Source of the DNA: Acetivibrio cellulolyticus CD2 | GTDB taxonomy: Bacteria; Bacillota; Clostridia; Acetivibrionales; Acetivibrionaceae | Reading direction: 5' to 3' | Assembly: GCF_000179595.2 (NCBI RefSeq) | Contig: NZ_JH556657.1 | Span: 188,669 to 252,668 of the forward strand | Length of the DNA: 64,000 bases | Shown: positions 8,593 to 16,566 of the stretch, piece by piece | Layout: every line of letters begins with the position of its first letter | Numbering within the stretch: the stretch's first letter is position 1 | Translations under genes and position numbers: made by a program | The notes under the pieces: generated by a model | The model's input: the letters and a program-made list of their open reading frames with translations, nothing else | Databases searched by the model: none | Told to the model about the DNA's origin: nothing

Positions 8593-9246
8593 TTATTTCC
8601 GTTCCCCACGTTCCTTATAATCCTTTTGAATCTTGTCATTCCATCCTACCGGCATTACGGCGCACTCACGAAATGTAGCCACCGCTTCACTCATGACGCG
8701 AAAATTTAATTCGACGCCCTCACTGTCTGCATGATAATTTTGAGCGCGGTCTGCGGAGATCCCGAACCGTCCTGCCGTTTCAACAGCATCGATGTTTGCC
8801 CCGAGGAAAATAAACTCCCATCCGTACTTTGTCTTCTGTCGTTCGATCTGAGCCTTGATCCTTTCTGCTGAGTATTCACGACTGGAGTTTTCCTCACCGT
8901 CTGTGATGATGACGAACATCACCCTTTCAGCGCGGTAATCATCTGCTGTGTGTTTTTGAGCGTTGCCAATTTTGTGAATTGTCCTGCCGATGGCATCAAG
9001 CAGCGCTGTTGATCCGCCGACCTGGTACTCCTTCTTAGTAATCGGGCTTACTGCATTGATGTCGATGCGGTCATGTAGCAGCTCATAATTGTTATCAAAT
9101 AACACTGTTGTGATATAGCATTCACCCTCAACTGTCTGCTGTTTAGCAAGCATTGAGTTGTAACCACCTATAGTGTCGATTTCCAGGCCACCCATAGAGC
9201 CGCTTTTGTCCAATATAAATACCAATTCAGTTAATCCTTTTTTCAT
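8593..9246 (-). CDS. VWA-domain protein (TerY-like)
   Basis: A von Willebrand factor A domain spans almost the whole 217-residue protein. The metal-ion-dependent adhesion site is intact: DKSGSMGG near the N-terminus, GGSTALLDAIG, and IITDGEENSS. No signal peptide, so it is cytosolic. Start taken at ATG 9246 because AAGGAGG lies too close to the ATG at 9252. Cytosolic VWA proteins of TerY type act as scaffolds in stress and tellurite-associated systems. It follows the macro-domain gene on the same strand after 105 bp, likely as an operon. Base composition appears higher in G+C than the neighbouring DNA. Confidence 0.88.
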   Translation of the reverse strand: MKKGLTELVFILDKSGSMGGLEIDTIGGYNSMLAKQQTVEGECYITTVLFDNNYELLHDRIDINAVSPITKKEYQVGGSTALLDAIGRTIHKIGNAQKHTADDYRAERVMFVIITDGEENSSREYSAERIKAQIERQKTKYGWEFIFLGANIDAVETAGRFGISADRAQNYHADSEGVELNFRVMSEAVATFRECAVMPVGWNDKIQKDYKERGERK

Positions 9247-9306
9247 TGCCATGTCCTCCTTAAGTTTTATTATGACTTAAGGATAACAATTTCAGCAAGA
9301 CATGCG

Positions 9307-9342
9307 GTCGCTTTTCAAGCGACAAATGACTTGCTCATTTGT
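9307..9342 (-). other. Two overlapping intergenic hairpins
   Basis: Between the macro-domain and VWA genes two perfect stems share two bases: GTCGCTT/AAGCGAC (9307-9323, 3-nt loop) and ACAAATGA/TCATTTGT (9322-9342, 5-nt loop). Neither is followed by a U tract, so they do not look like an intrinsic terminator. They could set the relative expression of the two genes through processing or mRNA stability. Confidence 0.5.
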
Positions 9343-9351
9343 TTTCTAGAC

Positions 9352-10362
9352 TTACCCTCCCAATAACGGCTGGTCATATTTGAACAGCACCTCGTTAATC
9401 TCAAAAATGTCGTACTTCCTGCTAACGATAAAGTATTCGACAATAACGTCGAACTTCTGGCTGTGGGACAAAGCATAGCCTGCCCGCTCCAAAAGGTCAT
9501 CCGTTTCATCAAGTGACAGCTCCAATGCCACTGCAAGGGCAACGGCAGTGCGCTTGCTAGGTGTATAGCCTTTTCCTGTTCTAATTTTGGAAAATAGCTT
9601 TCGGTCAAGGTTGGCACGTTTATATACTTCCACGTCCGTCTTGCCCTTGGCATCAATCAACCGCAGGAGTGTCTCCGAGAACGGTTCGTCTAGGCTGCCT
9701 ACCAGCTCGTCAATACCTTTGCTAACAATCGGGGCTCGCATAGGTGACGGCGCGTTATAGCTGATAAGGTCGGCTTCCTCAAGGGCTTCGATCTCGACAT
9801 CAAGTACCTTATGCCGCGCTAATTTGTGTTCTGCGACATAATGCTCATCAATATAGCTCACGACTTCACCGATAAGCTTCTCGCTAACCGTGAACGCTGC
9901 CTTATCAAATACAGCCAGATACACTTCTAATTCGTGATCTATAAGGAAGTCTTGTATAGCTCCCGTGGCAATGCGCAAAGCCTCGTCTTTCGGGTAGCCA
10001 TATATACCACTTGAAATCAGAGGAAATGCTATGCTTTCGCACTTTTTTTCTACCACTCGTTTCATACTGTTTATATAGCAAAGGCGAAGTTGCTCTTCCT
10101 CACCATTCTTGCCACCACGGTAAACTGGTCCTGCTGTATGAACGACAAACTTAGCGGGTAACCCAAATCCTAGTGTAATGACCGCGTCGCCAGTTTGAAT
10201 CGGCGCAAGATTTTTGCAGGCAGTTTGCAGTTCGGATGCACCCGCCGCCTTGAATATAGCCCCACAAACTCCTCCACCCATCTGTAACTCTGTGTTTGCG
10301 GCATTGACAATCGCGTCAACCTTCATTTTCGTTATGTCCTCTCGGACTATGGTAAAGGGCAT
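9352..10362 (-). CDS. Macro domain protein with C-terminal HTH-like domain
   Basis: A 336-residue protein. Residues 1-165 are a macro domain: VDAIVNAANTELQMGGGVCGAIF, VVHTAGPVYRGG and FPLISSGIYGYPKDEA, the ADP-ribose-binding motifs. Residues about 215-320 look like a helix-turn-helix module (LDRKLFSKIRTGKGYTPSKRT and LSLDETDDLLERAG). Macro domains bind or hydrolyse ADP-ribose or O-acetyl-ADP-ribose and reverse ADP-ribosylation. A near-perfect ribosome site (AAGGAGGTGA) precedes the ATG. It is upstream of the VWA gene, and the two are probably cotranscribed. A role in ADP-ribose signalling or stress is inferred from the domains. Confidence 0.9.
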   Translation of the reverse strand: MPFTIVREDITKMKVDAIVNAANTELQMGGGVCGAIFKAAGASELQTACKNLAPIQTGDAVITLGFGLPAKFVVHTAGPVYRGGKNGEEEQLRLCYINSMKRVVEKKCESIAFPLISSGIYGYPKDEALRIATGAIQDFLIDHELEVYLAVFDKAAFTVSEKLIGEVVSYIDEHYVAEHKLARHKVLDVEIEALEEADLISYNAPSPMRAPIVSKGIDELVGSLDEPFSETLLRLIDAKGKTDVEVYKRANLDRKLFSKIRTGKGYTPSKRTAVALAVALELSLDETDDLLERAGYALSHSQKFDVIVEYFIVSRKYDIFEINEVLFKYDQPLLGG

Positions 10363-10636
10363 CTGCTCACCTCCTTAGTCTGCGTAGTGCCAAATAAGTA
10401 TTACACGTTTTGTATCAAGACCGTTTCTATAGAGAATATCATTTAAATATAAAGAAGCCATTATTCGCCTCTAAATATTTTGTCTATTTTTGATTTTATC
10501 AAATATTTTCTTTTATAACAATTTAATTAACTGAGTATTCCATAATTAGAAATCCATTTTTTATTTTTGCCTTTGTAATATACCATTATTGTTGATATAA
10601 TTTTAATAAAAAGTAATCAAGAAAGAAGGATACTGT

Positions 10637-11278
10637 TTGTCTCTTATATTTTTTCAATCGCTACTTATTGCATATTCTGGTGCTATCATGCCCGGCACAT
10701 TACTTACATATACATTAGACATGAGCCTAAAAAAAGGAATCAAGGCTGGTGTTCTTATCCCTCTTGGACATGCTATACTTGAGGCATTTGTTGTGATACT
10801 ACTATTTTTGGGTTTAGGCAAGTACATTACAACACCTATGTCCAAAATGATTATTGGTATTATAGGCGGGGCAGTAATGGTTTATCTTGGCATCACAATG
10901 ATCAAAGACATACTTCAAAAGCGTCTATCCTTCAATGTTAAATCAAACGATTCTTCATATAAGCGTAATTTGGAAATGGTAATCGGTGGATTTGTAATAA
11001 GTGCAGTTAACCCATATTTTACTATATGGTGGGCAATTATAGGCTTAAGTCTTATGACTTCTGCGTACAGCTTACACGGCTTTGTCGGGGTATCCCTTTT
11101 TTATACAGGTCATATCATTGCTGATATATCGTGGTATTTGTTAATCGCAATCTTAATAAGCAAAACCAAAAGGTTTATAAACCTCAAAGCCTATTCTGTC
11201 ATAATAGGAGTTCTTGGATTGGTTATGATTTGCTTCGGAATAAACTTTTTTGTGCAAAGCATTAAAACCATTATTTGA
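10637..11278 (+). CDS. LysE family translocator
   Basis: A 213-residue integral membrane protein with about six hydrophobic segments and the LysE/RhtB signature near the N-terminus (YSGAIMPGTLLTYTLDMSLKKG). The family exports amino acids or related metabolites; the substrate cannot be told from sequence. It starts at a TTG codon, with AAGGA six bases upstream. It stands alone on the plus strand between minus-strand genes. The 274 bp before it contain no other gene. Confidence 0.85.
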   Translation: MSLIFFQSLLIAYSGAIMPGTLLTYTLDMSLKKGIKAGVLIPLGHAILEAFVVILLFLGLGKYITTPMSKMIIGIIGGAVMVYLGITMIKDILQKRLSFNVKSNDSSYKRNLEMVIGGFVISAVNPYFTIWWAIIGLSLMTSAYSLHGFVGVSLFYTGHIIADISWYLLIAILISKTKRFINLKAYSVIIGVLGLVMICFGINFFVQSIKTII

Positions 11279-11437
11279 TCAGTGTATTTCAATTTAGCAG
11301 TTTATAGTAGGTTATTTTACTCCAATAAAACATAGTGTTAATGATAAAAAACAAGGATTTCCGTGATTAAAAGTATCCACCGAATAACCGTCAGATAATC
11401 TCCTAATCTCGAAAACCCTTTATTTAAAAATTTTCCC

Positions 11438-13051
11438 TTAGAAAATATAGTCCGTTGATAAAAATTTCGATTTTCTGTTCTTCGTCGTTTCACTTAGGAT
11501 TTTTCGGTTTAGCTCGGTGTTCTTGGCTGCGACCAATGTGCGTATGGAAAACACCCTTAGTGCATCACTTACGGATAAAGTTCCATCCGCCGAGTCCTTT
11601 CTCCCGGTAAAAGGAAATGTATCTGGTCCTCTCTGGCACTGGCTGTTTATATTCACTCGACATACCTGGTTAACCATGGGATCGATCAGTTTGGATATGC
11701 ATTCATAGTCCCGGCCAAATATGCTCACCTGCTGGCCTACTTCCGATTCTTCTACGTACCGGATTGGTACCGAAATGTCACTAAAAGGCACAATTGGAAC
11801 AACCGGCCCGAACTGTTCCTCTCTATAAATTCTCATATCTTCCTTAACCGGGTATAATACCGCAGGACTAAAAATACTGTTCAGATGGGCTCCCCCGTTT
11901 TCATTTACAATAGCCGCTCCTCTTTCAAGTGCATCCGTCACATATTCCATCATCTTCTCCACTTTGCCTTCCTCAGGCAAAGGAGTAATGGCAGCTCCAT
12001 CCCACGGCATTCCTGTTTTCAGTGCTGACACACCTTCACAGAATTTCCGGATGAATTCATCTGCGATTTTCTCATGGACAAACAAAACTTTCAATGCAGT
12101 ACACCGTTGTCCATTATAGCTCAGGGATCCGCTGATACATTCCTTCACTGCCAGGTCAATATCCGCATCTTCCAAAATGATACCCGGATTCTTCGCCCCG
12201 AGTCCATAAACAGTCTTCAGTCGATTCAGTTTTGGGTGTTGTTTTTCAATACTGTTTGCCGATGCTGCAGACCCGATTAAAGCAAAAACATCTATCTTTC
12301 CGGTTGCCATAAGAGGCCCGATCACGACTTTTCCCCGACCATAGACGGTATTAATGACTCCAGCTGGGAAAGAATCACGAAATGCCTCCAGCAAGGGCTC
12401 CAGCAATAATACTCCATGCTTTGCCGGCTTCATTACAACAGTGTTTCCCATGATAAGAGCCGGAATCAGTGTTGTGAATGTCTCATTCAGGGGGTAATTA
12501 TATGGGCCCATACATAATACGACACCCAGAGGAGCACGTCTGATCTGTGCAAAAACCCCCTGCTCGACAACAAAGCGGGAAGACACTCTGTCCAGATCTT
12601 TCAATGCCTCAATAGTCCCTTCGATATATTCCACAGTCCGGTCAAATTCTTTTTCAGAATCAGCCAGATTCTTCCCGATCTCCCACATGAGCATATTAAC
12701 AACCTGGGCTCTCTTCTCTTTCATCTTCTGAACAAACTTATACATGCAGAAGATTCTTTCTTCCACAGGCATGGTTGGCCAGATTCCCTTTCCATTATCA
12801 TATGCTTTCACAGCAGCGTCCAAGGCTTCCAACGCTGTTGTTTCGTCCATCAGCGGATAACTTCCAATCCTTTCCTGAATGTATTCATCTCCCACTTTGG
12901 TGTAGATTGGAGACAGGACTTCATAGCAACTACCTTCCCAGGTCTTCAGCTTTCCATCAACAAGGTATTCCCGCTGTTCCCTGCTTTCTATCCTAAACTG
13001 CTCCGGTATTTCATTCTTTTCTTTAAAGACCCCTGCAAATAAATCTCTCAT
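11438..13051 (-). CDS. gapN: NADP-dependent glyceraldehyde-3-phosphate dehydrogenase-like ALDH
   Basis: A 537-residue aldehyde dehydrogenase superfamily protein most like the clostridial non-phosphorylating GAPDH group, which oxidises glyceraldehyde-3-phosphate to 3-phosphoglycerate with NADP. The cofactor-site motif PYNYPLNE, GNTVVMKPAKHG and the catalytic cysteine Cys317 in SYNGQRCTALK are present. The loop before KNPGIILEDADID reads GLGAK: Gly285 (codon GGG, 12197-12199) occupies a place where I would expect glutamate in relatives (GLEAK), and no acidic residue is nearby. One base change (GAG to GGG) would explain this, so it may be natural, inactivating or a sequencing error. The gene looks richer in G+C than its surroundings and may be acquired. 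Confidence 0.82.
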   Translation of the reverse strand: MRDLFAGVFKEKNEIPEQFRIESREQREYLVDGKLKTWEGSCYEVLSPIYTKVGDEYIQERIGSYPLMDETTALEALDAAVKAYDNGKGIWPTMPVEERIFCMYKFVQKMKEKRAQVVNMLMWEIGKNLADSEKEFDRTVEYIEGTIEALKDLDRVSSRFVVEQGVFAQIRRAPLGVVLCMGPYNYPLNETFTTLIPALIMGNTVVMKPAKHGVLLLEPLLEAFRDSFPAGVINTVYGRGKVVIGPLMATGKIDVFALIGSAASANSIEKQHPKLNRLKTVYGLGAKNPGIILEDADIDLAVKECISGSLSYNGQRCTALKVLFVHEKIADEFIRKFCEGVSALKTGMPWDGAAITPLPEEGKVEKMMEYVTDALERGAAIVNENGGAHLNSIFSPAVLYPVKEDMRIYREEQFGPVVPIVPFSDISVPIRYVEESEVGQQVSIFGRDYECISKLIDPMVNQVCRVNINSQCQRGPDTFPFTGRKDSADGTLSVSDALRVFSIRTLVAAKNTELNRKILSETTKNRKSKFLSTDYIF

Positions 13052-13496
13052 ATGCCCTCCTTCTTATTGAAACAAAGTTCATATCTCTCAAGTGAATATA
13101 TAAATTATACCATATAAAACTTTCTTGTAATATCAATAATTGACTTTCTGTACCATACTGCGTTCATTGCTCAAAATAATTAAATATGAATAATACTCTG
13201 AATAAGGGATGTTGCAAATGGAAATAAAGAGGAGTATATTTAGATACAGATAACTCAATTTGGGTGGTCTCAAGTCAAGGTAATGTAGTAGTTATGAACA
13301 TACCCCAAACATGAAGCTTAAGGTGAAAAAATCAAATAGCAAAGCAGTTTTGCTTCATATTGCAATAGCCGCTCTTTAAATAAGATAAAACTATGAAAGG
13401 AGAAGCTACTAGACAAAATATATCTAGACAGAATTTGAAGATTTTACATACGTCCCCAAATTATATATATTGTCCATGTTTTAAGTAGCAGAATCT
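13052..13496. other. Intergenic region: gapN promoter, otherwise no recognised feature
   Basis: On the minus strand an extended -10 (TGGTATAAT, 13104-13112) lies about 50 bp before gapN, with a good AGGAGGG ribosome site at the gene. Between about 13230 and 13313 there is a short plus-strand open frame of some 28 codons (including DNSIWVVSSQGN) ending in TGA at the word ACATGA; it has no start and may be a gene remnant. I see nothing else that I can support. Confidence 0.5.
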
Positions 13497-14678
13497 ATGA
13501 AACTTAGTAGAATTGTTCAGAAAGTTGCAGGTAATGAAGATGCAAGGAATACTTTTGGGTGGATAAGTGCAAATTTCTTTTCTGCTTTAATGGGATGTTT
13601 CATTACTTTAGCTGCTACAAACTTTAATATCATAATAGTTGGTATTATTGTTTTTCTTATTTTTACGTTAGTTTTTGCATGCCTTGTGCTAAAATTTGAT
13701 AATGAGTTTAATTTGTTGAAGATTATAAAAAAGAATCAAAAGAACAAGAACTGGATAGAAATTATTCGGATTGCTTTTCCTTTAAGCAGACCATTATGGT
13801 TAAGCCGTCATTATAAATTAAGGATACGCTTGGCAAGGTATGTGGATGAGGCTTGCAGCCGTTTAATATCTAGTACAGATACAATTATGATTAATGAAAC
13901 TCCCATGAAAATAAAAGCTATTCATGCAAGTATATTAATAAGCGATCTTGGGTGGAACTTGTTTGTAAATGATAAAAACAATGCTGGCATAGCAACTGAA
14001 AATATTAAATTAGGAATTAAGAAGGCCAATGAGCTTGAAGACTATGATTTGCTTATTAAGGGATATAGAAATCTTTTGGGTATAGCGGTTCAAAGCGGAC
14101 ATGATGAAAAAGAAATTGAGCATATAAATAAGAAAATAGATGATATGCTGAAAGAGGAAGGCTATCTTGAACTTAATGAGGACAAAAGACATCATATAGA
14201 AGCTGGATTGAGATATATTTATGTAAAGAATTCACTTGAGTCAATAGGTGCCATAAAAAATGGTGAAAAACGTAAGCAACTCTTAGTTCAAGCAAGAAAG
14301 AAAATTGATGAAGTATCTCTCTTTTATAAGGGCATCGATCCTGAGAGATATGCGAAAACCTTTTACGTCAAGGCCGAAATATGCATGCTTCAAAATACCT
14401 TAGATTCATTAACCGAAGCAACAGATATATTAAAAGAAGGTCTTGAGTTTTGTGCTAACCATCAAGAGAGGGATAAATATTACAAAGTAGCACTTTTGTT
14501 AATGAAGGTAGAATTAATGAAGGTCAAGTTAAGGCCATATAACAAGGACAGTATGGATCATTATAAGCAGGAGATTAAAACGTTTTATCAAGAAGTTTTT
14601 CGTGTCTTTGAAGATTATGAAGAAGGTGATAAAATAAAGAAGGAATTCAAAAAGTTATATAAACAGCTTGTAGGATGA
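13497..14678 (+). CDS. Membrane protein with two N-terminal helices and a helical cytoplasmic domain
   Basis: I do not recognise the family. Two adjacent hydrophobic segments (residues about 20-42 and 44-66) are followed by a charged, almost entirely alpha-helical domain of about 320 residues with TPR-like helix pairs (for example KAEICMLQNTLDSLTEATDILKEG). The short loop between the helices suggests a membrane hairpin with the helical domain in the cytoplasm. No clear ribosome site precedes the ATG, so the start is uncertain. It lies alone on the plus strand. A scaffold or signalling role is possible; none can be demonstrated. Confidence 0.65.
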   Translation: MKLSRIVQKVAGNEDARNTFGWISANFFSALMGCFITLAATNFNIIIVGIIVFLIFTLVFACLVLKFDNEFNLLKIIKKNQKNKNWIEIIRIAFPLSRPLWLSRHYKLRIRLARYVDEACSRLISSTDTIMINETPMKIKAIHASILISDLGWNLFVNDKNNAGIATENIKLGIKKANELEDYDLLIKGYRNLLGIAVQSGHDEKEIEHINKKIDDMLKEEGYLELNEDKRHHIEAGLRYIYVKNSLESIGAIKNGEKRKQLLVQARKKIDEVSLFYKGIDPERYAKTFYVKAEICMLQNTLDSLTEATDILKEGLEFCANHQERDKYYKVALLLMKVELMKVKLRPYNKDSMDHYKQEIKTFYQEVFRVFEDYEEGDKIKKEFKKLYKQLVG

Positions 14679-14767
14679 GGTTCATTATAGTTTTTTCACA
14701 GTCTCGCAAATAACCACCAGTATTTCATGATGGGTCTGCTCCTCTAGTATTTTAATCTACTAAATTC

Positions 14768-15964
14768 TTATTTTTCATAAACACCGAAAACTTGCGGTAA
14801 CAATGTGATAATATTCTCCGCCTGCTCGTTACCGAAATAGTCTACATAGATAACTTCATTTCCTGAATATGCAAAGATTTGCTTCCTGATTCCATCTTCT
14901 GCTACAAATAGTTTGTCAAAAAATGTATGCTCCGTCTCTTGAATTATCACCTTCGGGTCGAATTCATCAACATAGCGTTCCATAAGGTCGTGAATCAAAC
15001 TAATGGACATTGATGAGAAAGCCAATTGGTAGTAATGCGTTTCAACGCTTGGTGAATAAGAACCGCTGTTGTCATACCACATCATGTTCTTAATAATGCC
15101 ATGCTCATTTACCTCATATTGAATCGGTGCCAGAAGCGACCAATCATAGCTGACCCGGTTACCCCAGTCCACACTTCGCGAATTATATACGACCTCGCGC
15201 TCAAGATCAGGGTTCCGTTCTATATCTGCAAGCCTGACGATAGGCAGATTAACCGATGTTTCCGGTATGGTATAATTTTTGCTTTGAGCAATTTCAACGA
15301 AAGGTAAGCAAGCTGTTAGGAATGCTATTAGGATGAAAAATGCGCTTATAAAACCATTAATTAAACGGGGCTTCCGCCAGTTTGCTTGGTGATCAATGGG
15401 GTTTCCCTCGAAAAGAGATTTTTTAAGACTGCGCAACGTCATGTAATTGCGTATAATAGAATAAAAAACATAAATCTCAACGAACATAAGCAGCGGACCT
15501 TGAATTCCTAATGCCTCTAACATCGCCAGTGTTGGAGTACGCTCAAGAAAGAACATATAAAACATTATCCAAAGAAACAGCGCCATACATATTGAAAAAA
15601 GAACTACCTGCTTTCTCATCCGTTTATTCAATGCTACCAAAGTATAGCTCTTCTCCATAGGATCAGTATCTAGCTCTGGAACATTCGTTTCTTCTGATGC
15701 TGAAAAGATATACATTTCTTCTAGATTGGTGACAAGTTGCCATCCTGACTCTTTATATAATTCAAGTTGTTCCTCTGTTGTAGCAGGATTGATAATATAC
15801 ATCCGGTATTTTGTTTTTTTGGGTTCACCCTTCTCAAAAGTAGCGAAAACATTCCCGATTCTGCGCAAATGAAATCCCTTCGCAGCCATATCGGTGAACC
15901 ATGATTCATTTCGTCCAATATTCCATATATCTTCCTGCATAAACTTTCTGACAGTTTTACTCAT
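14768..15964 (-). CDS. DUF2812 domain membrane protein
   Basis: A 398-residue protein with an N-terminal DUF2812 domain (WFTDMAAKGFHLRRIG followed by YRMYIINP and YKESGWQLV), then about three hydrophobic segments (near 122-142, 155-173 and 208-228) and a roughly 165-residue C-terminal domain outside the membrane. DUF2812 genes normally follow a PadR-type repressor gene in an operon. Here only the 3' end of that padR remains, overlapping this ATG by 8 bp. Function unknown; relatives are often linked to envelope stress or drug response. Confidence 0.85.
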   Translation of the reverse strand: MSKTVRKFMQEDIWNIGRNESWFTDMAAKGFHLRRIGNVFATFEKGEPKKTKYRMYIINPATTEEQLELYKESGWQLVTNLEEMYIFSASEETNVPELDTDPMEKSYTLVALNKRMRKQVVLFSICMALFLWIMFYMFFLERTPTLAMLEALGIQGPLLMFVEIYVFYSIIRNYMTLRSLKKSLFEGNPIDHQANWRKPRLINGFISAFFILIAFLTACLPFVEIAQSKNYTIPETSVNLPIVRLADIERNPDLEREVVYNSRSVDWGNRVSYDWSLLAPIQYEVNEHGIIKNMMWYDNSGSYSPSVETHYYQLAFSSMSISLIHDLMERYVDEFDPKVIIQETEHTFFDKLFVAEDGIRKQIFAYSGNEVIYVDYFGNEQAENIITLLPQVFGVYEK

Positions 15965-16097
15965 CTTCTTTCTCCTCCTTGATCATAATACCATCTTGTA
16001 TTATGGCAATGAGCCGGTAATATTCGTCCTTAAGAGCTGCCTTGCCTGTCTCGGTTATAGCATAAACCTTCCAGCCTTCCGTCGTCTTATAGATGTC
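15957..16097 (-). pseudogene. 3' remnant of a PadR-family regulator gene
   Basis: Forty-six codons in one frame end at TAA 15957-15959 and encode the typical C-terminal part of a PadR regulator (YKTTEGWKVYAITETGKAAL then EYYRLIA). The frame is closed upstream by TAG at 16098-16100, and the N-terminal winged helix (about 60 residues) is missing. Its stop overlaps the DUF2812 start codon, the normal arrangement of an intact padR-DUF2812 operon. The DNA to the right (16101-16320) is AT-rich with several TATAAT-like words and no coding signal. Confidence 0.8.
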
Positions 16098-16327
16098 CTA
16101 TTTTTAGAATAACCTATTATAATATCAAACGCATGGACATATGTTAATCTATTACATTATATCATACTATAATTGCATTTCATGAACTTTCTTAGTTTTG
16201 ATAAACCTTACTTTAAGCAAATATCCTCCAAGTATAAAATCTCATATTTCCTTTCTGCTAAAAGGTGCATTCTTACCTTATATTTACAACACAACAGTGA
16301 AAATTCAAAGTACAAAACCCCCAAAAA

Positions 16328-16356
16328 CAACAAAAGCCACTGAAATCAGTGACTTT
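16328..16356 (-). terminator. Intrinsic terminator after tRNA-Gln
   Basis: On the minus strand AAAGTCACTG and CAGTGGCTTT pair around a 4-nt loop (plus coordinates 16333-16356) and are followed by a T-rich stretch. It lies about 30 bp beyond the CCA end of the tRNA. Confidence 0.75.
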
Positions 16357-16384
16357 ACATTGTATCAAAATTTGAGTTTTAATA

Positions 16385-16458
16385 TGGCTGCGGGAGAAGG
16401 ATTTGAACCCTCACAAAATGATCCAGAGTCATTCGTGCTACCATTACACAATCCCGCA
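16385..16458 (-). tRNA. tRNA-Gln (anticodon CUG)
   Basis: A full cloverleaf can be folded by eye: acceptor TGCGGGA/TCCCGCA, D-stem GTGT/GCAC, anticodon stem AATGA/TCATT with loop CTCTGGA (anticodon CUG, reading CAG), T-stem GAGGG/CCTTC with loop TTCAAAT, then discriminator G and an encoded CCA. Length is 74 with CCA. It sits between the terminator of the cohesin gene and its own terminator, so it is transcribed independently or by read-through. Confidence 0.95.
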
Positions 16459-16529
16459 ATGTTCAAGCAAAAAGAATTATAGCATAGATCAAAAAATAAT
16501 GCAATGGTAATTTCTATTAATTTGCAAAA

Positions 16530-16558
16530 AACTTCGGGGTGGCAAATTTGCCACCCCG
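16530..16558 (-). terminator. Intrinsic terminator of the cohesin-SLH gene
   Basis: A perfect 24-bp palindrome at 16535-16558 (arms CGGGGTGGCA and TGCCACCCCG) is followed on the minus strand by GAAG and TTTTTT. It starts nine bases after the stop codon of the cohesin-SLH gene. Confidence 0.9.
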
Positions 16559-16566
16559 GTAAAAAC

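Noticed and set aside
13203-13313. Short plus-strand frame with DNSIWVVSSQGN
   Set aside because: Only about 28 codons, no start codon with a ribosome site and a stop immediately upstream.
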